Shown: piece after piece, positions 23,143 through 31,233 of the stretch | How the letters are laid out: every line of letters begins with the position of its first letter | How positions within the stretch are numbered: position 1 is the stretch's first letter | Assembly: GCA_002413045.1 (NCBI GenBank) | Contig: DHWF01000042.1 | Span: forward strand, 1 to 64,000 | DNA length: 64,000 nt | Reading direction: 5' to 3' | Source of the DNA: Chloroflexi bacterium UBA5189 | GTDB taxonomy: Bacteria; Chloroflexota; Limnocylindria; Limnocylindrales; CSP1-4 | Program-made: the position numbers and the translations under genes | The notes under the pieces: model-generated | Told to the model about the DNA's origin: nothing | Database searches by the model: none | The model's input: the letters and a program-made list of their open reading frames with translations, nothing else

Positions 23143-24861
23143 TCAGTGCTCCGGCTGCGTCGCCGCGGGCGCCCAGCCGATGTGCCCGGCGGCCTCGCGG
23201 GCGCGGGCGAGGGCCTCGTCCGTCGTCGCCCCGAGCGCGGTCACGTGGCCCATCTTCCGGCGCTCGAATACGGTGTGCTTGTCGTACAGGTGGAGGTGGA
23301 CGTCGGGGAGCTCGAGGACGGCATAGATGCCGGTCGGGTGCGCGGGGCGGGGTGCGCCCTCGCCGAGCAGGTTGACCATCGCGACCGCCGGCGCCCGCAT
23401 CTGGACCGAGCCGAGCGGCAGCCCGCAGATCGCCCGCAGGTGCTGCTCGAACTGGCTGGTCACCGCCCCTTCGATCGACCAGTGGCCGCTGTTGTGCACG
23501 CGAGGTGCGAGCTCGTTGACCAGCAGCGCACCGTCCGGCATCAGGAACAGCTCGACGGTGAGGGTCCCCACGAGGCCCATCGACGTCGCCAGGTTCTCGG
23601 CGAGATTCGTCGCGGCGCGCGCGACCGCATCGGAGACCCCCGCCGGCACGACGCTTTCGATGAGGATCCCGTTGTCGTGCCGGTTCCGCGCGAGCGGGAA
23701 CGACCGGCTGATGCCGTCGACGTTGCGAACCACGACGACGGACAGCTCTGCCTCGAACGCCAGCTCCCGCTCGAGCAGCGCCGGCCAGCCGATCCGCCCG
23801 TCGAGGGCGTCGATCCCGGCGGTGGCGTCCAGCTTCGTCTGGCTCCGGCCGTCGTAGCCGCCGCGGACTGCCTTGACCCGCACCGGATAGCCGAGCTCAG
23901 CGGCGGCCTCCAGGACCCCGGCCGGGCTGCGGACCTCCCGCCACGGCGCGACCGCGCCCTCATTTGCCTCGACGAACTTCCGCTCGGCGAGACGATCGGC
24001 GGTCAGCTTGAGCGGGTACGGACCCGGGCGGATCGGGCGTCGCCGGTCGTCCAGCTCGGACACGACCGCCTGCCCGACGTGCTCAAGCTCGTACGTGATC
24101 ACGGAGCACTCGGCGGCCATCCGCTTGGCCGCGTCGACGTCGTCGTATGTCGCGACCTCGAGCCGGTCGGCGATGCTCGCCGCGGGCGCGTTCGGGTCGG
24201 GGTCCAGGACGACGATCCGGTAGCCGAGCTCGCGGCCGGCGAGCGCCAGCATCCGCCCCAGCTGCCCGCCGCCGAGGATGCCGATCGTCGACGGTGGCGA
24301 GATCGGCGGCGGCGCGAATCCGAGCCGGCGGTAGACCTGCAGGATCCAGGCGGTCTTCGAGTGCGTGTACCTCAGCCCCTCGACCGGGCCGCTGTCGGTG
24401 ATGCCGCGCTTGAGGCTCTCGTACTGGCGGCGGAGCTCGGGATCGTTCCGGAGCGCGTCCCGGAAGGCGATGTCGCGCGGGTAGTCGCCACCGTGGGGCT
24501 GCACGTGGAGGTGAATCCGGTAGAGCGTGCCGTCCAGCTCCATCGAGCCGACCGGCATCGGCCGGGTCGGCGGCCACGGGTCGGGCCCGGGCTGTGGCCC
24601 GAAGCCGAGGTCGTACAGCATCGGCACGATCGCCGGGATGTCGGCCGGAGAGGCCTCGATCGACAGGTCGACGATGCCCTTGCCGGGCAGGCCCGGCACC
24701 GATGTGCTGCCGATGTGCTCGACCGTCAGGTCGGGCCGGTGCTCGTGGACGAGGGCCGCGACCTTGGCGGCGACATCGACGGTCTTCGGGTCCCACTCGT
24801 GGACCTCGGCCGCGAGCCGCTCGTACGGTCCGATTGGGAGGAGTGGCACGGGGGCCTTCAC
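23143..24861 (-). CDS. purK: GrpB-PurK fusion protein (N5-CAIR synthetase with GrpB/UPF0157 domain)
   Basis: 572 aa in one uninterrupted frame. Residues ~1-185 are a GrpB/UPF0157 domain (nucleotidyltransferase fold): VEHIGSTSVPGLPGKGIVDLSI, LYRIHLHV, RDIAFRDALRNDPELRRQYESLKR. Residues ~190-572 are a complete PurK: STIGILGGGQLGRMLALAG, ATP-grasp KAVRGGYDGRSQ, NELAPRVHNSGHWSIEGAVTSQFEQHLRAI. PurK alone is ~380 aa. I know GrpB as a free-standing protein in most genomes. The ATG at 24859-24861 starts the GrpB part, and no ribosome site is apparent before the PurK part, so one polypeptide is expected. Operon with purE. Confidence 0.9.
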   Translation of the reverse strand: MKAPVPLLPIGPYERLAAEVHEWDPKTVDVAAKVAALVHEHRPDLTVEHIGSTSVPGLPGKGIVDLSIEASPADIPAIVPMLYDLGFGPQPGPDPWPPTRPMPVGSMELDGTLYRIHLHVQPHGGDYPRDIAFRDALRNDPELRRQYESLKRGITDSGPVEGLRYTHSKTAWILQVYRRLGFAPPPISPPSTIGILGGGQLGRMLALAGRELGYRIVVLDPDPNAPAASIADRLEVATYDDVDAAKRMAAECSVITYELEHVGQAVVSELDDRRRPIRPGPYPLKLTADRLAERKFVEANEGAVAPWREVRSPAGVLEAAAELGYPVRVKAVRGGYDGRSQTKLDATAGIDALDGRIGWPALLERELAFEAELSVVVVRNVDGISRSFPLARNRHDNGILIESVVPAGVSDAVARAATNLAENLATSMGLVGTLTVELFLMPDGALLVNELAPRVHNSGHWSIEGAVTSQFEQHLRAICGLPLGSVQMRAPAVAMVNLLGEGAPRPAHPTGIYAVLELPDVHLHLYDKHTVFERRKMGHVTALGATTDEALARAREAAGHIGWAPAATQPEH

Positions 24862-24916
24862 TCGCGGCAGTGTAGGCGAGCCTTCCCACCCTTCACCGCA
24901 TGGCCCGTCTGTACCA

Positions 24917-24946
24917 TTGACGTACTACCGTATACGTACGTATCTT
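24917..24946 (+). promoter_or_regulatory. Promoter of the Flp pilin gene with embedded palindrome
   Basis: TTGACG (24917-24922), 18-bp spacer, TATCTT (24941-24946) form a sigma70-type promoter. The palindrome ATACGTACGTAT (24932-24943) overlaps the spacer and -10 and could be an operator. A direct repeat GATCCCGG-GAG-GATCCCGG lies in the leader. Confidence 0.65.
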
Positions 24947-24991
24947 CGCCTCGATCCCGGGAGGATCCCGGGGAAGTGGGGGATCGTGAGG

Positions 24992-25180
24992 ATGTCGGTG
25001 TTCGACCCGCGAACGTGGCTCATTCGGCTCGCGGAGCTGACCGAGCGAGACGAGGAGGGCCAGGGGCTCGCCGAGTACGCCCTGATCCTTGCGCTCATCG
25101 CGATCGTCGCGATCATCGCCCTGATCTTCCTCGGCACGCAGGTCTCCAAGATCTTGAGCACGGTCGGCGGCTCGGTCTAG
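24992..25180 (+). CDS. flp: Flp/Fap-type pilin
   Basis: Major pilin precursor of a Flp (tad) type IVb pilus, 62 aa. The cytoplasmic leader ends in a basic/acidic stretch, followed by EEGQGLAEYALILALIAIVA: prepilin cleavage at G-L/QGLAEYALIL with the Glu+5 and Tyr+6 hallmark, then a long hydrophobic helix. No tad secretion genes (rcpA, cpaF, tadB, tadC, prepilin peptidase) are in the window. Start at ATG 24992; GTG 24986 in frame is an alternative. Own promoter and terminator. Confidence 0.9.
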   Translation: MSVFDPRTWLIRLAELTERDEEGQGLAEYALILALIAIVAIIALIFLGTQVSKILSTVGGSV

Positions 25181-25223
25181 CGCCTGCGCACCATATGGCC
25201 GGGTGCCTCCGGTTTGATGGAAT

Positions 25224-25256
25224 CGCCCCGTCGGATCGTCTCCGCCGGGGCGTTTC
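25224..25256 (+). terminator. Intrinsic terminator of the pilin gene
   Basis: CGCCCCG (25224-25230) pairs with CGGGGCG (25246-25252), followed by TTTCC. The distance to the pilin stop is 43 bp; it separates the gene from the convergent response regulator. Confidence 0.75.
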
Positions 25257-25269
25257 CATGTCCGGCGAG

Positions 25270-25962
25270 TCAGGCGGGCGGGTTCCCCGCCGGGTCGGCG
25301 TGCTGCCGGACTGATCTCCGATAGCGGAGGGCTGCCTCGGCTCGATTGCTCGCCCCGACGCGCCGAAGAATGCTTCCAACGTGTGCCTCGACGGTCCGGG
25401 CAGAGATCCCCAGCTTCGCCGCAGCGGCCCGGTCGGTGTCGCCGGCCGCGATCAGCTCGAGCACTTCCCGCTCGCGCACCGTGAGGGTCTCGAGCGGATC
25501 CGCGGTGTCCGAGCGGGTCTCCGCCTCGCGAGCGAGGTCGTTGATCGCAGCGGCGGCGATGGGACCGGGCAGGGGAATTTCCCCGCGGAGGGCGGCACGG
25601 ACCTGGTTGCGCAGCCGATCGCCGGTGATGTCCTTCGTGAGATAGCCCGCGGCGCCGAGCCGGATCGCCTCGACCAGGTCGCGGTCCGCGCCGGAGACGG
25701 TCAGGACAACGATCCGGGTGTCCGGAAGCCGCGGCCGAATCTCGCGGAGGAACTCGAGACCGCTTCGGCCCGGGAGGTCGAGGTCGAGCAGGATCAGATC
25801 CGGCGCCAGCGATTCACTGAGCTCGAGCGCTTCCGCACAGTCGCCGGCGTCGCCGACGACCTCGATATCTGACCCGGAGATCGCCTGTCGTACCGCCGCA
25901 CGCACGAGGGGGTGGTCATCGATCAGGAGCACGCGCGCCACACCGCCCGCTCGAGCGATCAT
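25270..25962 (-). CDS. NarL/FixJ-family response regulator
   Basis: 230 aa. Receiver domain: VLLIDDHPLVRAAVRQAI, phospho-acceptor in LILLDLDLPGRSG, VVLTVSGAD and Lys in GYLTKDITGD. C-terminal LuxR HTH: LTVREREVLELIAAGDTDRAAAAKLGISARTVEAHVGSILRRVGASNR. DNA-binding activator or repressor, phosphorylated by the kinase encoded just upstream (TCAT overlap of stop and start). Confidence 0.93.
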   Translation of the reverse strand: MIARAGGVARVLLIDDHPLVRAAVRQAISGSDIEVVGDAGDCAEALELSESLAPDLILLDLDLPGRSGLEFLREIRPRLPDTRIVVLTVSGADRDLVEAIRLGAAGYLTKDITGDRLRNQVRAALRGEIPLPGPIAAAAINDLAREAETRSDTADPLETLTVREREVLELIAAGDTDRAAAAKLGISARTVEAHVGSILRRVGASNRAEAALRYRRSVRQHADPAGNPPA

Positions 25963-27551
25963 GGCTGCACGGGCAGGCGGATCGCCACTGTCGTGCCATC
26001 GGTCGGCCGGCTGATCACGTCCACGACGCCGCCGAGGAGCTCGGCGCGCTCGCGCATGCCGCGCAGCCCGAACGCCCCCGCGCCGACGCCGGCCGGATCG
26101 AACCCTCGACCGTTGTCCGTGACGTGCAGCTCGAATGCGGTCCCACCGTCGGCGCTCTCGACGGAGATCCGAACGACGGTCGCGTCCGCGTGGCGCTCGA
26201 CGTTGACGAGTGCCTCGCGGACGATCCGCAGGAGCTCGTCCTCCGCGTTCGGCGCGAGGCTTGGCAGGGCGTCGAGACCGCGAACCTCGGTTCGGATCCC
26301 GGATTCGTTCTCGAATTCGGTCACGACCCGGTGGATCGATTCATCGAGGTTGCGCCCGGATGCGGCCTCGCGCATCGTCTCGACAACGGATCGGGCGTTG
26401 TCGAGCGCGCGCGTCACGGCGTCGCCAACCTCGCCGACCAGCTCCTGCGCCTCGGCGGGCAGGGACGTCATCCGTTCCAGCCGGGCCTGCTTCAGCTTGG
26501 CGAGCCAGAGATCCTGCGAGAGGCCGTCGTGGATCTCGCGCGCGAGGCGCGAACGCGCCTCCAGGGCCAGGCGATCGGCATCGGCGGAGCGCAATGCCCG
26601 CAACCTGGCGTTGGCCGTGCGCAGGGCTCGGAGGTCGCCGCTGAATTGCGCCCCGATGCCGATGAGCAGGATCACGGAGAAGACGGCGCGCAGGAGGTCA
26701 TCCCCGGTCACGACCGGGCGGTAGACGCCCGGGAGCATCGACCAGAGGATCTGGCTGAACCCCGCGACGATCAGAGCGATGGTCAGGTACCGCGCGTACG
26801 CGAGGCCACGCTCCTCGGCGATCCGGTAGTAGCGCGCAGCGGCGAACAGGTAGGCAACCGCGACGACACCCTGGATGAGCCAGCCGATGGGCTCCATGCC
26901 CACGGCAGCGGTGGCGTCACCCCGAAGGGCGGCGAAGCCTGCAGGCCCCAGGAGCGGTGCAAGGAATCCCTCGCGGTTCGCGAGAAGAATGAAGGCGACG
27001 AGGAGGAAGACCAGCGGGCCAACCTCGACGACCAGGGCGGGGACCCGTGTCGTCCGGAGGCGTCGGAGGCTGATCGAGGTGGCGAGCACCAGGAGCAGCG
27101 CGGACGTCAGCCGGGCCAGCGACAGCGCGTAGAGCGGCCACTGCTGTGGCGCATCGAGGGCCATCCCGAACGCATCCGGTCGGCCGAGCGCGGCGATGGC
27201 GACGATCAGGCCGCGGGTCATGCACAGGACGAGGAAGGCCGAGCTCTCGAAGATCGCCGAGGCGTCGTCCTCGATCCTGTAGCGGAGCCACGCGAGCGCC
27301 GCGGCGCCTGCCGCGGCGACCGCGGTGAGCGTGTTCAGGACGGTATCGAGCGTGCTGTTGTTGATCAGCAGTCGATCGCCCGGGAGCAGCGGCTGGACGG
27401 TGACGAGGGTGAGCAACCCGATCGCGGCGACGATCGCGACATGGAACGAGTGGCGCTGCGCCACCTCGAGTGGCGAGGAATCGCCCTTGGGGGTGGGGCT
27501 GGGGAGCCGCCCCGCCGCGTCGAGCGACTCGGAACCAGGCCGAGACTGCAT
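25959..27551 (-). CDS. Membrane sensor histidine kinase (HisKA_3)
   Basis: 530 aa. About nine hydrophobic segments form the N-terminal half (IVAAIGLLTLVTV to ILWSMLPGVYR), i.e. a membrane-embedded sensor with no obvious periplasmic domain. DHp: RSRLAREIHDGLSQDLWLAK with phospho-accepting His. ATPase: N-box REALVNVERHADA, G1 VTDNGRGFDP, G2 AFGLRGMRERAELLGG. All catalytic elements are intact, which contrasts with the two kinases at 53.6-57.0 kb. Pairs with the downstream regulator. Signal unknown. Confidence 0.92.
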   Translation of the reverse strand: MQSRPGSESLDAAGRLPSPTPKGDSSPLEVAQRHSFHVAIVAAIGLLTLVTVQPLLPGDRLLINNSTLDTVLNTLTAVAAAGAAALAWLRYRIEDDASAIFESSAFLVLCMTRGLIVAIAALGRPDAFGMALDAPQQWPLYALSLARLTSALLLVLATSISLRRLRTTRVPALVVEVGPLVFLLVAFILLANREGFLAPLLGPAGFAALRGDATAAVGMEPIGWLIQGVVAVAYLFAAARYYRIAEERGLAYARYLTIALIVAGFSQILWSMLPGVYRPVVTGDDLLRAVFSVILLIGIGAQFSGDLRALRTANARLRALRSADADRLALEARSRLAREIHDGLSQDLWLAKLKQARLERMTSLPAEAQELVGEVGDAVTRALDNARSVVETMREAASGRNLDESIHRVVTEFENESGIRTEVRGLDALPSLAPNAEDELLRIVREALVNVERHADATVVRISVESADGGTAFELHVTDNGRGFDPAGVGAGAFGLRGMRERAELLGGVVDVISRPTDGTTVAIRLPVQP

Positions 27552-27622
27552 CGGGCCGACTGTACAGCAGGAAATCGACCGGAAGCACCGCCACCGGGAC
27601 CACCGCCTATGGTTCGATCGTC

Positions 27623-28414
27623 ATGGAGCCTGAGCTCGCACCGGGTCTGCAGGGCACGGCGTCACCGCGACCCGGTGTGATGTATCGGGCCCTGCGGATC
27701 GCCTGGCGCTGGTGCGCGGCGTTGCTGGGTGCGCACCTGGAGCTCGAGGGCGCCGAGCACCTCCCGCGGACGGCGAGCGGACGGCGGGCCGGTGGCTGGA
27801 TTGCCGCGGTGGTGCCGCACCGGACGTGGATCGACCCGTTCGTGCCGTGGATCCTCCTGCCGGAGCGGCCGAGGTTCATCTTCTTCGGCGACGCCCGGAC
27901 GATGGCCCGATCCCCGCTCCGGCGGTTCCTGCTCCGCCGCCTCGGCGGCGTCATCCCGATCCCGGCCGCGCGCGATCCCAGGACGGTCGAGGTCCACCTC
28001 GAGGCCGCGCGACAGGCGCTCGCCGCAGGCGGCGTGTTCATGCTCATGCCCGAGACCGGGCCGGCGTCCAAGCCCGGGGAGCTCCGGCGACTCGGCGGCG
28101 GGATGGCGTATGTCGCGCTGCGCAATCGGGCGCCGATCGTGCCACTGGTCCTCGGCGGCAACGACGAGCTCTACTTCGGCCGTCGCGTGATCCTGCGGGT
28201 GCTGCCGGCGCTCGACCCGTGGGCCCTGGCCGGGCTCGCGGACGGCGAGGCGGCGCCCGAACCGGGCTCGTCGGCGGAGCGGCGCGCGGCACATGCCCTG
28301 ACGGCCGCCTTCGCGGAGCGGGTCGCGGCTGACGTCGCCGACGTGCACCAGGGCTCGCTGCCACCGCCGGGGGCGCGCAGGCGCGGCCGCTTCCTGACAA
28401 CGTTGTTCCGATGA
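27623..28414 (+). CDS. 1-acyl-sn-glycerol-3-phosphate acyltransferase (PlsC-type)
   Basis: Phospholipid-synthesis acyltransferase, 263 aa. Catalytic box 1 is VVPHRTWIDPFV (HxxxxD), followed by FIFFGDARTMARSPLRR, the RRLGGVIPIPAARDPR element, PETGPASKPGELRRLGGGMAYVAL (box III, EGTRS-like but altered) and PIVPLVLGG (box IV). Start ATG 27623; divergent from the kinase gene. Coupled (ATGA) to adenosine deaminase, a combination with no metabolic logic that probably reflects operon crowding. Confidence 0.85.
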   Translation: MEPELAPGLQGTASPRPGVMYRALRIAWRWCAALLGAHLELEGAEHLPRTASGRRAGGWIAAVVPHRTWIDPFVPWILLPERPRFIFFGDARTMARSPLRRFLLRRLGGVIPIPAARDPRTVEVHLEAARQALAAGGVFMLMPETGPASKPGELRRLGGGMAYVALRNRAPIVPLVLGGNDELYFGRRVILRVLPALDPWALAGLADGEAAPEPGSSAERRAAHALTAAFAERVAADVADVHQGSLPPPGARRRGRFLTTLFR

Positions 28415-29475
28415 TTCCCGGTGGCCCGCTCGATCTCGAGGCCTTCTGCCAGGCCATCCCCAAGGTCGAGCTGCACTGCCACCTGCTCGGCACCGTTCGC
28501 CCGGCGACGTTCAAGGCGCTCGCGCACGCGGCGAAGGCTCCGCTCAGTGACGAAGAGATCGACGGCTTCTACGTCCGGGTCGGGCGGTTCGCCGGGGTTC
28601 TGAAGGCGCTCCGCACGCTCGACGCCAATGTGCTCCGCACGCCGGACGACTTGCACCGCGTCACGTACGAGTACCTCGAGGATGCCGCGGCGCACAACGT
28701 CCGCTACGCCGAGTTCTTCTGGAACCCAACGGGGACCGTGCACCGGTCGGGAATCCCCTACGACCACGCGCAGGACGCGATCGTGCGCGCCATCCACGAC
28801 GCAACGGCCGACCACGGGATCATCGGTCGGATCGTCGTGGCGATCGACCGCGAAGCCTCGCCCGCGGCGGCGCTGGAGATGGTCGGTTGGGCGCGCGCCC
28901 ACCGCCGGCCCGAGGTCGTCGGTCTCGGGATCGACTACAACGAGGTCGACCATCCGCCCGAGCGCTTCGCCGAGGCCTACGCGGCGGCGCGGAACGCCGG
29001 CCTGAAGACCACCGCGCACGCCGGCGAATTCGGGATGCCCTGGACCAACATTCGAACCGCCGTCGAGGAGCTCCAGGTCGATCGCATCGACCACGGCTAC
29101 ACGATCGTCGATGCGCCCGACTACGCCCGCCGATGCGCCGCAGCTGGTGTCGTCTTCACCGTGGTGCCGACCAACAGCTACTACCTGCGCACATTGCCGC
29201 CCGAACGCTGGGCGCTCGACCATCCGATCCGTCGGATGCAGGAGATGGGCCTACGCGTCCACCCCAACACCGACGATCCCGCCTTCCACCTGGTCACGCC
29301 AAGCGGTGCGTGGCGCAGGATGGTGGACGACTTCGGCTTCTCGATCGAGCAGCTGCGCGGATGCATGCTGAACGGGCTGGATGCGGCGTGGATCGACGAG
29401 TCCACGCGTCGTGCATGGCGGGCGGAGTTCGACGCAGGCTTCGATCGAGCGCAGGCCCTATCCTCGCGGCCATGA
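28411..29475 (+). CDS. add: Adenosine deaminase family protein
   Basis: Amidohydrolase of 354 aa deaminating adenosine (or adenine). Zinc and substrate motifs: PKVELHCHLLGTVRP, TTAHAGEFGMP (catalytic His-x-Gly-Glu), RIDHGYTIVD, and VHPNTDDPAFH (Asp pair). The family's VPTNSYYLRTL stretch is present. With a nucleoside hydrolase and ECF transporter downstream it fits purine nucleoside salvage. Its TGA overlaps the ATG of the methyltransferase-like gene (ATGA). Confidence 0.9.
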   Translation: MIPGGPLDLEAFCQAIPKVELHCHLLGTVRPATFKALAHAAKAPLSDEEIDGFYVRVGRFAGVLKALRTLDANVLRTPDDLHRVTYEYLEDAAAHNVRYAEFFWNPTGTVHRSGIPYDHAQDAIVRAIHDATADHGIIGRIVVAIDREASPAAALEMVGWARAHRRPEVVGLGIDYNEVDHPPERFAEAYAAARNAGLKTTAHAGEFGMPWTNIRTAVEELQVDRIDHGYTIVDAPDYARRCAAAGVVFTVVPTNSYYLRTLPPERWALDHPIRRMQEMGLRVHPNTDDPAFHLVTPSGAWRRMVDDFGFSIEQLRGCMLNGLDAAWIDESTRRAWRAEFDAGFDRAQALSSRP

Positions 29476-30179
29476 TCACCTTCGTCGTCGGGCGTCGCCT
29501 CGTCGAGGTGGACGTCGGCTAGGTCGCCGATCTCGTTGCCCGCCACGAGCGGGTGACGATTGACGTGGGCACCGGCGACGGGCGGGCCGTGCTCGCCGCC
29601 GCCGCGGACCCGCGAACCCTGGCCATCGGACTCGACGCCAACGCGGCCGCCATGGCCGAGGTCTCCGGGCGCGCCGCGAGGCCGTTGCGGAAGGGCGGCG
29701 CCCCGAACGTGGCGTTCCTGCTCGCAGCCGCCGAGGCGCCGCCGACCGAGCTCGCCGGGATCGCCTCCCTCGTCACGGTTCGCTTCCCGTGGGGCTCCCT
29801 GCTCCGTGGCTGCGTGGGCGCCAATGCGGTGGTCGCCGCGGGCGTCGCGACACTGGTTGCGCCAGCCGGCTCGCTGGAGCTCCTGCTCGCAGCGTCCGCG
29901 AAGGACCGCCTCGATGGACTGCCGACCGAGCCGACGTCGGTCGTCGACGCAGCGGCGGGTGCCTTCGCCGAATTCGGGCTCGAGCTCGTCGAGGGCCGGC
30001 TCGCGACGCGCGCCGAGGTCCGGGCGTCGGGCTCGACGTGGGCCCGCCGGCTCGGCACGGCACGAGCGGCCGTCGCTGGACCCTCCCGCGCAGACGCAGG
30101 AGCGCGCCGTGGCACTCGTTCGACTTGCGCGCGCAGGCCATCGCTAGCATGGGCACGATGCCCGAGCAGATCCCGCTGA
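29472..30179 (+). pseudogene. Kam-type 16S rRNA (A1408-N1) methyltransferase-like gene interrupted by an amber codon
   Basis: The frame starts at ATG 29472 (ATGA overlap with adenosine deaminase), reads MITFVVGRRLVEVDVG, then TAG at 29520-29522, and continues in the same frame VADLVARHERVTIDVGTGDGR. The later part holds the Kam-family SAM-binding motif, LDANAAAMAEVSGRAARP, KGGAPNVAFLLAAAEAPP and VTVRFPWGSLLRGCVGANA, then STWARRL. The family's N-terminus is thus split by a nonsense codon. A reinitiation at GTG 29553 would lose ~27 residues. The C-terminus after RRL is aberrant, and a family-like end (SFDLRA) is found in another frame near 30120, hinting at a second lesion. Intact relatives give aminoglycoside resistance by modifying A1408; this copy is probably inactive. 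Confidence 0.7.
30145..30150 (+). promoter_or_regulatory. -10 element of a leaderless promoter for the nucleoside hydrolase
   Basis: TAGCAT exactly seven bases before ATG 30158, the same arrangement as at 11202. No Shine-Dalgarno precedes 30158. This would give the salvage genes transcription independent of the damaged upstream gene. Confidence 0.55.
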
Positions 30180-31219
30180 TCCTCGATGTCGACACCGGGA
30201 TCGATGACGCCCTCGCCCTCCTGTACGCGTGCGCCTCGCCCGAGGTCGATCTGCTCGCGGTCACCTGCGTCGCGGGAAACGTCGACGCCCGCCGGGTCGC
30301 GTGGAATACGCGCGCCGTGCTGGAGGTGGCGGGTCGCGGCGACGTACCGGTCGTGCTCGGACGGGAGCAGCCGCTCGTCAAGCCGCTGGTGACGACCCCG
30401 GAGACGCACGGTCCGACGGGGCTCGGCTACGCGAGCCTGCCCGAGCCGAGCCGCGCACTCGAGCATAGCGAGGCCGCCGACCGGATCGTCGAGCTGGCCC
30501 GGACGCGACCCGGCGAGATCACGCTCGTGACGCTTGGGCCGCTCACGAATCTCGCGGTCGCGCTGGAGCGGGAACCCGCGCTCCCGAGCCTGCTCAAAGG
30601 CTTCGTCCTGATGGGCGGCGCGTACAAGGCACCCGGCAATACGACGCCGACCAGCGAGTGGAACCTCCACGTCGATCCGGACGCGGCGCGGGCGGTCTTC
30701 GCCGCGTGGCGGCCGGACCTCGACGGCCCGCCGATGGACCTCCCGCTGGCGATGGGCCTGGACGTGACCGAGCACGCGATCCTGCGCCCGGGCCACCTCG
30801 GGGCGCTCGCGCGCCGGGCCGGTGCATCGCTTGCAGATGCGGGGGCGATGGCCTCGGAGCCGCTGCGGCTCGCGGGATCGGTGGCTGCGAACCCGGTGCT
30901 CCGGTTCATCGGCGACGCGCTGCGCTTCTACTTCGAGTTCCACGAGCAGTACGACGGCTTCTATGGCGCGTTCATCCACGATCCATTCGCGGTTGCCGCG
31001 GCGCTGGATCGATCGCTCGTGTTCACGCAGCCGGTCTTCGTCGACGTCGAGACGGGCCCGGGTCTCGCCCACGCGATGACCGTCGCGGACTGGCGCGGGA
31101 CCACCGGCCAGCCTTCGAACCTGGACGTCGCCGTCGCCGCGAACGCCGATGCGTTCATGGAGCGCTTCATCGACCGCGTCGGCGGGCTGGCCGAGGCCCG
31201 CTCCGGCGTGGCACGCTAG
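30158..31219 (+). CDS. Inosine/uridine-preferring nucleoside hydrolase
   Basis: Calcium-dependent hydrolase splitting ribonucleosides to base and ribose, 353 aa from ATG 30158. The N-terminal DVDTGIDDALALLYA is the diagnostic Asp cluster (DTDxGxDDxxAL). GNVDARRVAWNTRAVL, HGPTGLGYASLP, LVTLGPLTNLAVAL and FVLMGGAYKAPGNTTPTSEWNLHVDPDAA complete the active-site motifs, and HDPFAVAAALDRSLV the C-terminal Asp. Three codons upstream another ATG (30149) lies in frame, but it falls within the -10 element. Followed by an ECF transporter, so imported nucleosides are probably its substrate. Confidence 0.92.
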   Translation: MPEQIPLILDVDTGIDDALALLYACASPEVDLLAVTCVAGNVDARRVAWNTRAVLEVAGRGDVPVVLGREQPLVKPLVTTPETHGPTGLGYASLPEPSRALEHSEAADRIVELARTRPGEITLVTLGPLTNLAVALEREPALPSLLKGFVLMGGAYKAPGNTTPTSEWNLHVDPDAARAVFAAWRPDLDGPPMDLPLAMGLDVTEHAILRPGHLGALARRAGASLADAGAMASEPLRLAGSVAANPVLRFIGDALRFYFEFHEQYDGFYGAFIHDPFAVAAALDRSLVFTQPVFVDVETGPGLAHAMTVADWRGTTGQPSNLDVAVAANADAFMERFIDRVGGLAEARSGVAR

Positions 31220-31233
31220 CGAAAAGGAGGCTC

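Noticed and set aside
20964..29522. TAG recoding or readthrough, suggested by two in-frame TAG codons
   Set aside because: TAG is the normal stop of several intact genes here (e.g. 7046, 34552, 43764); frameshift and nonsense mutation explain both cases.
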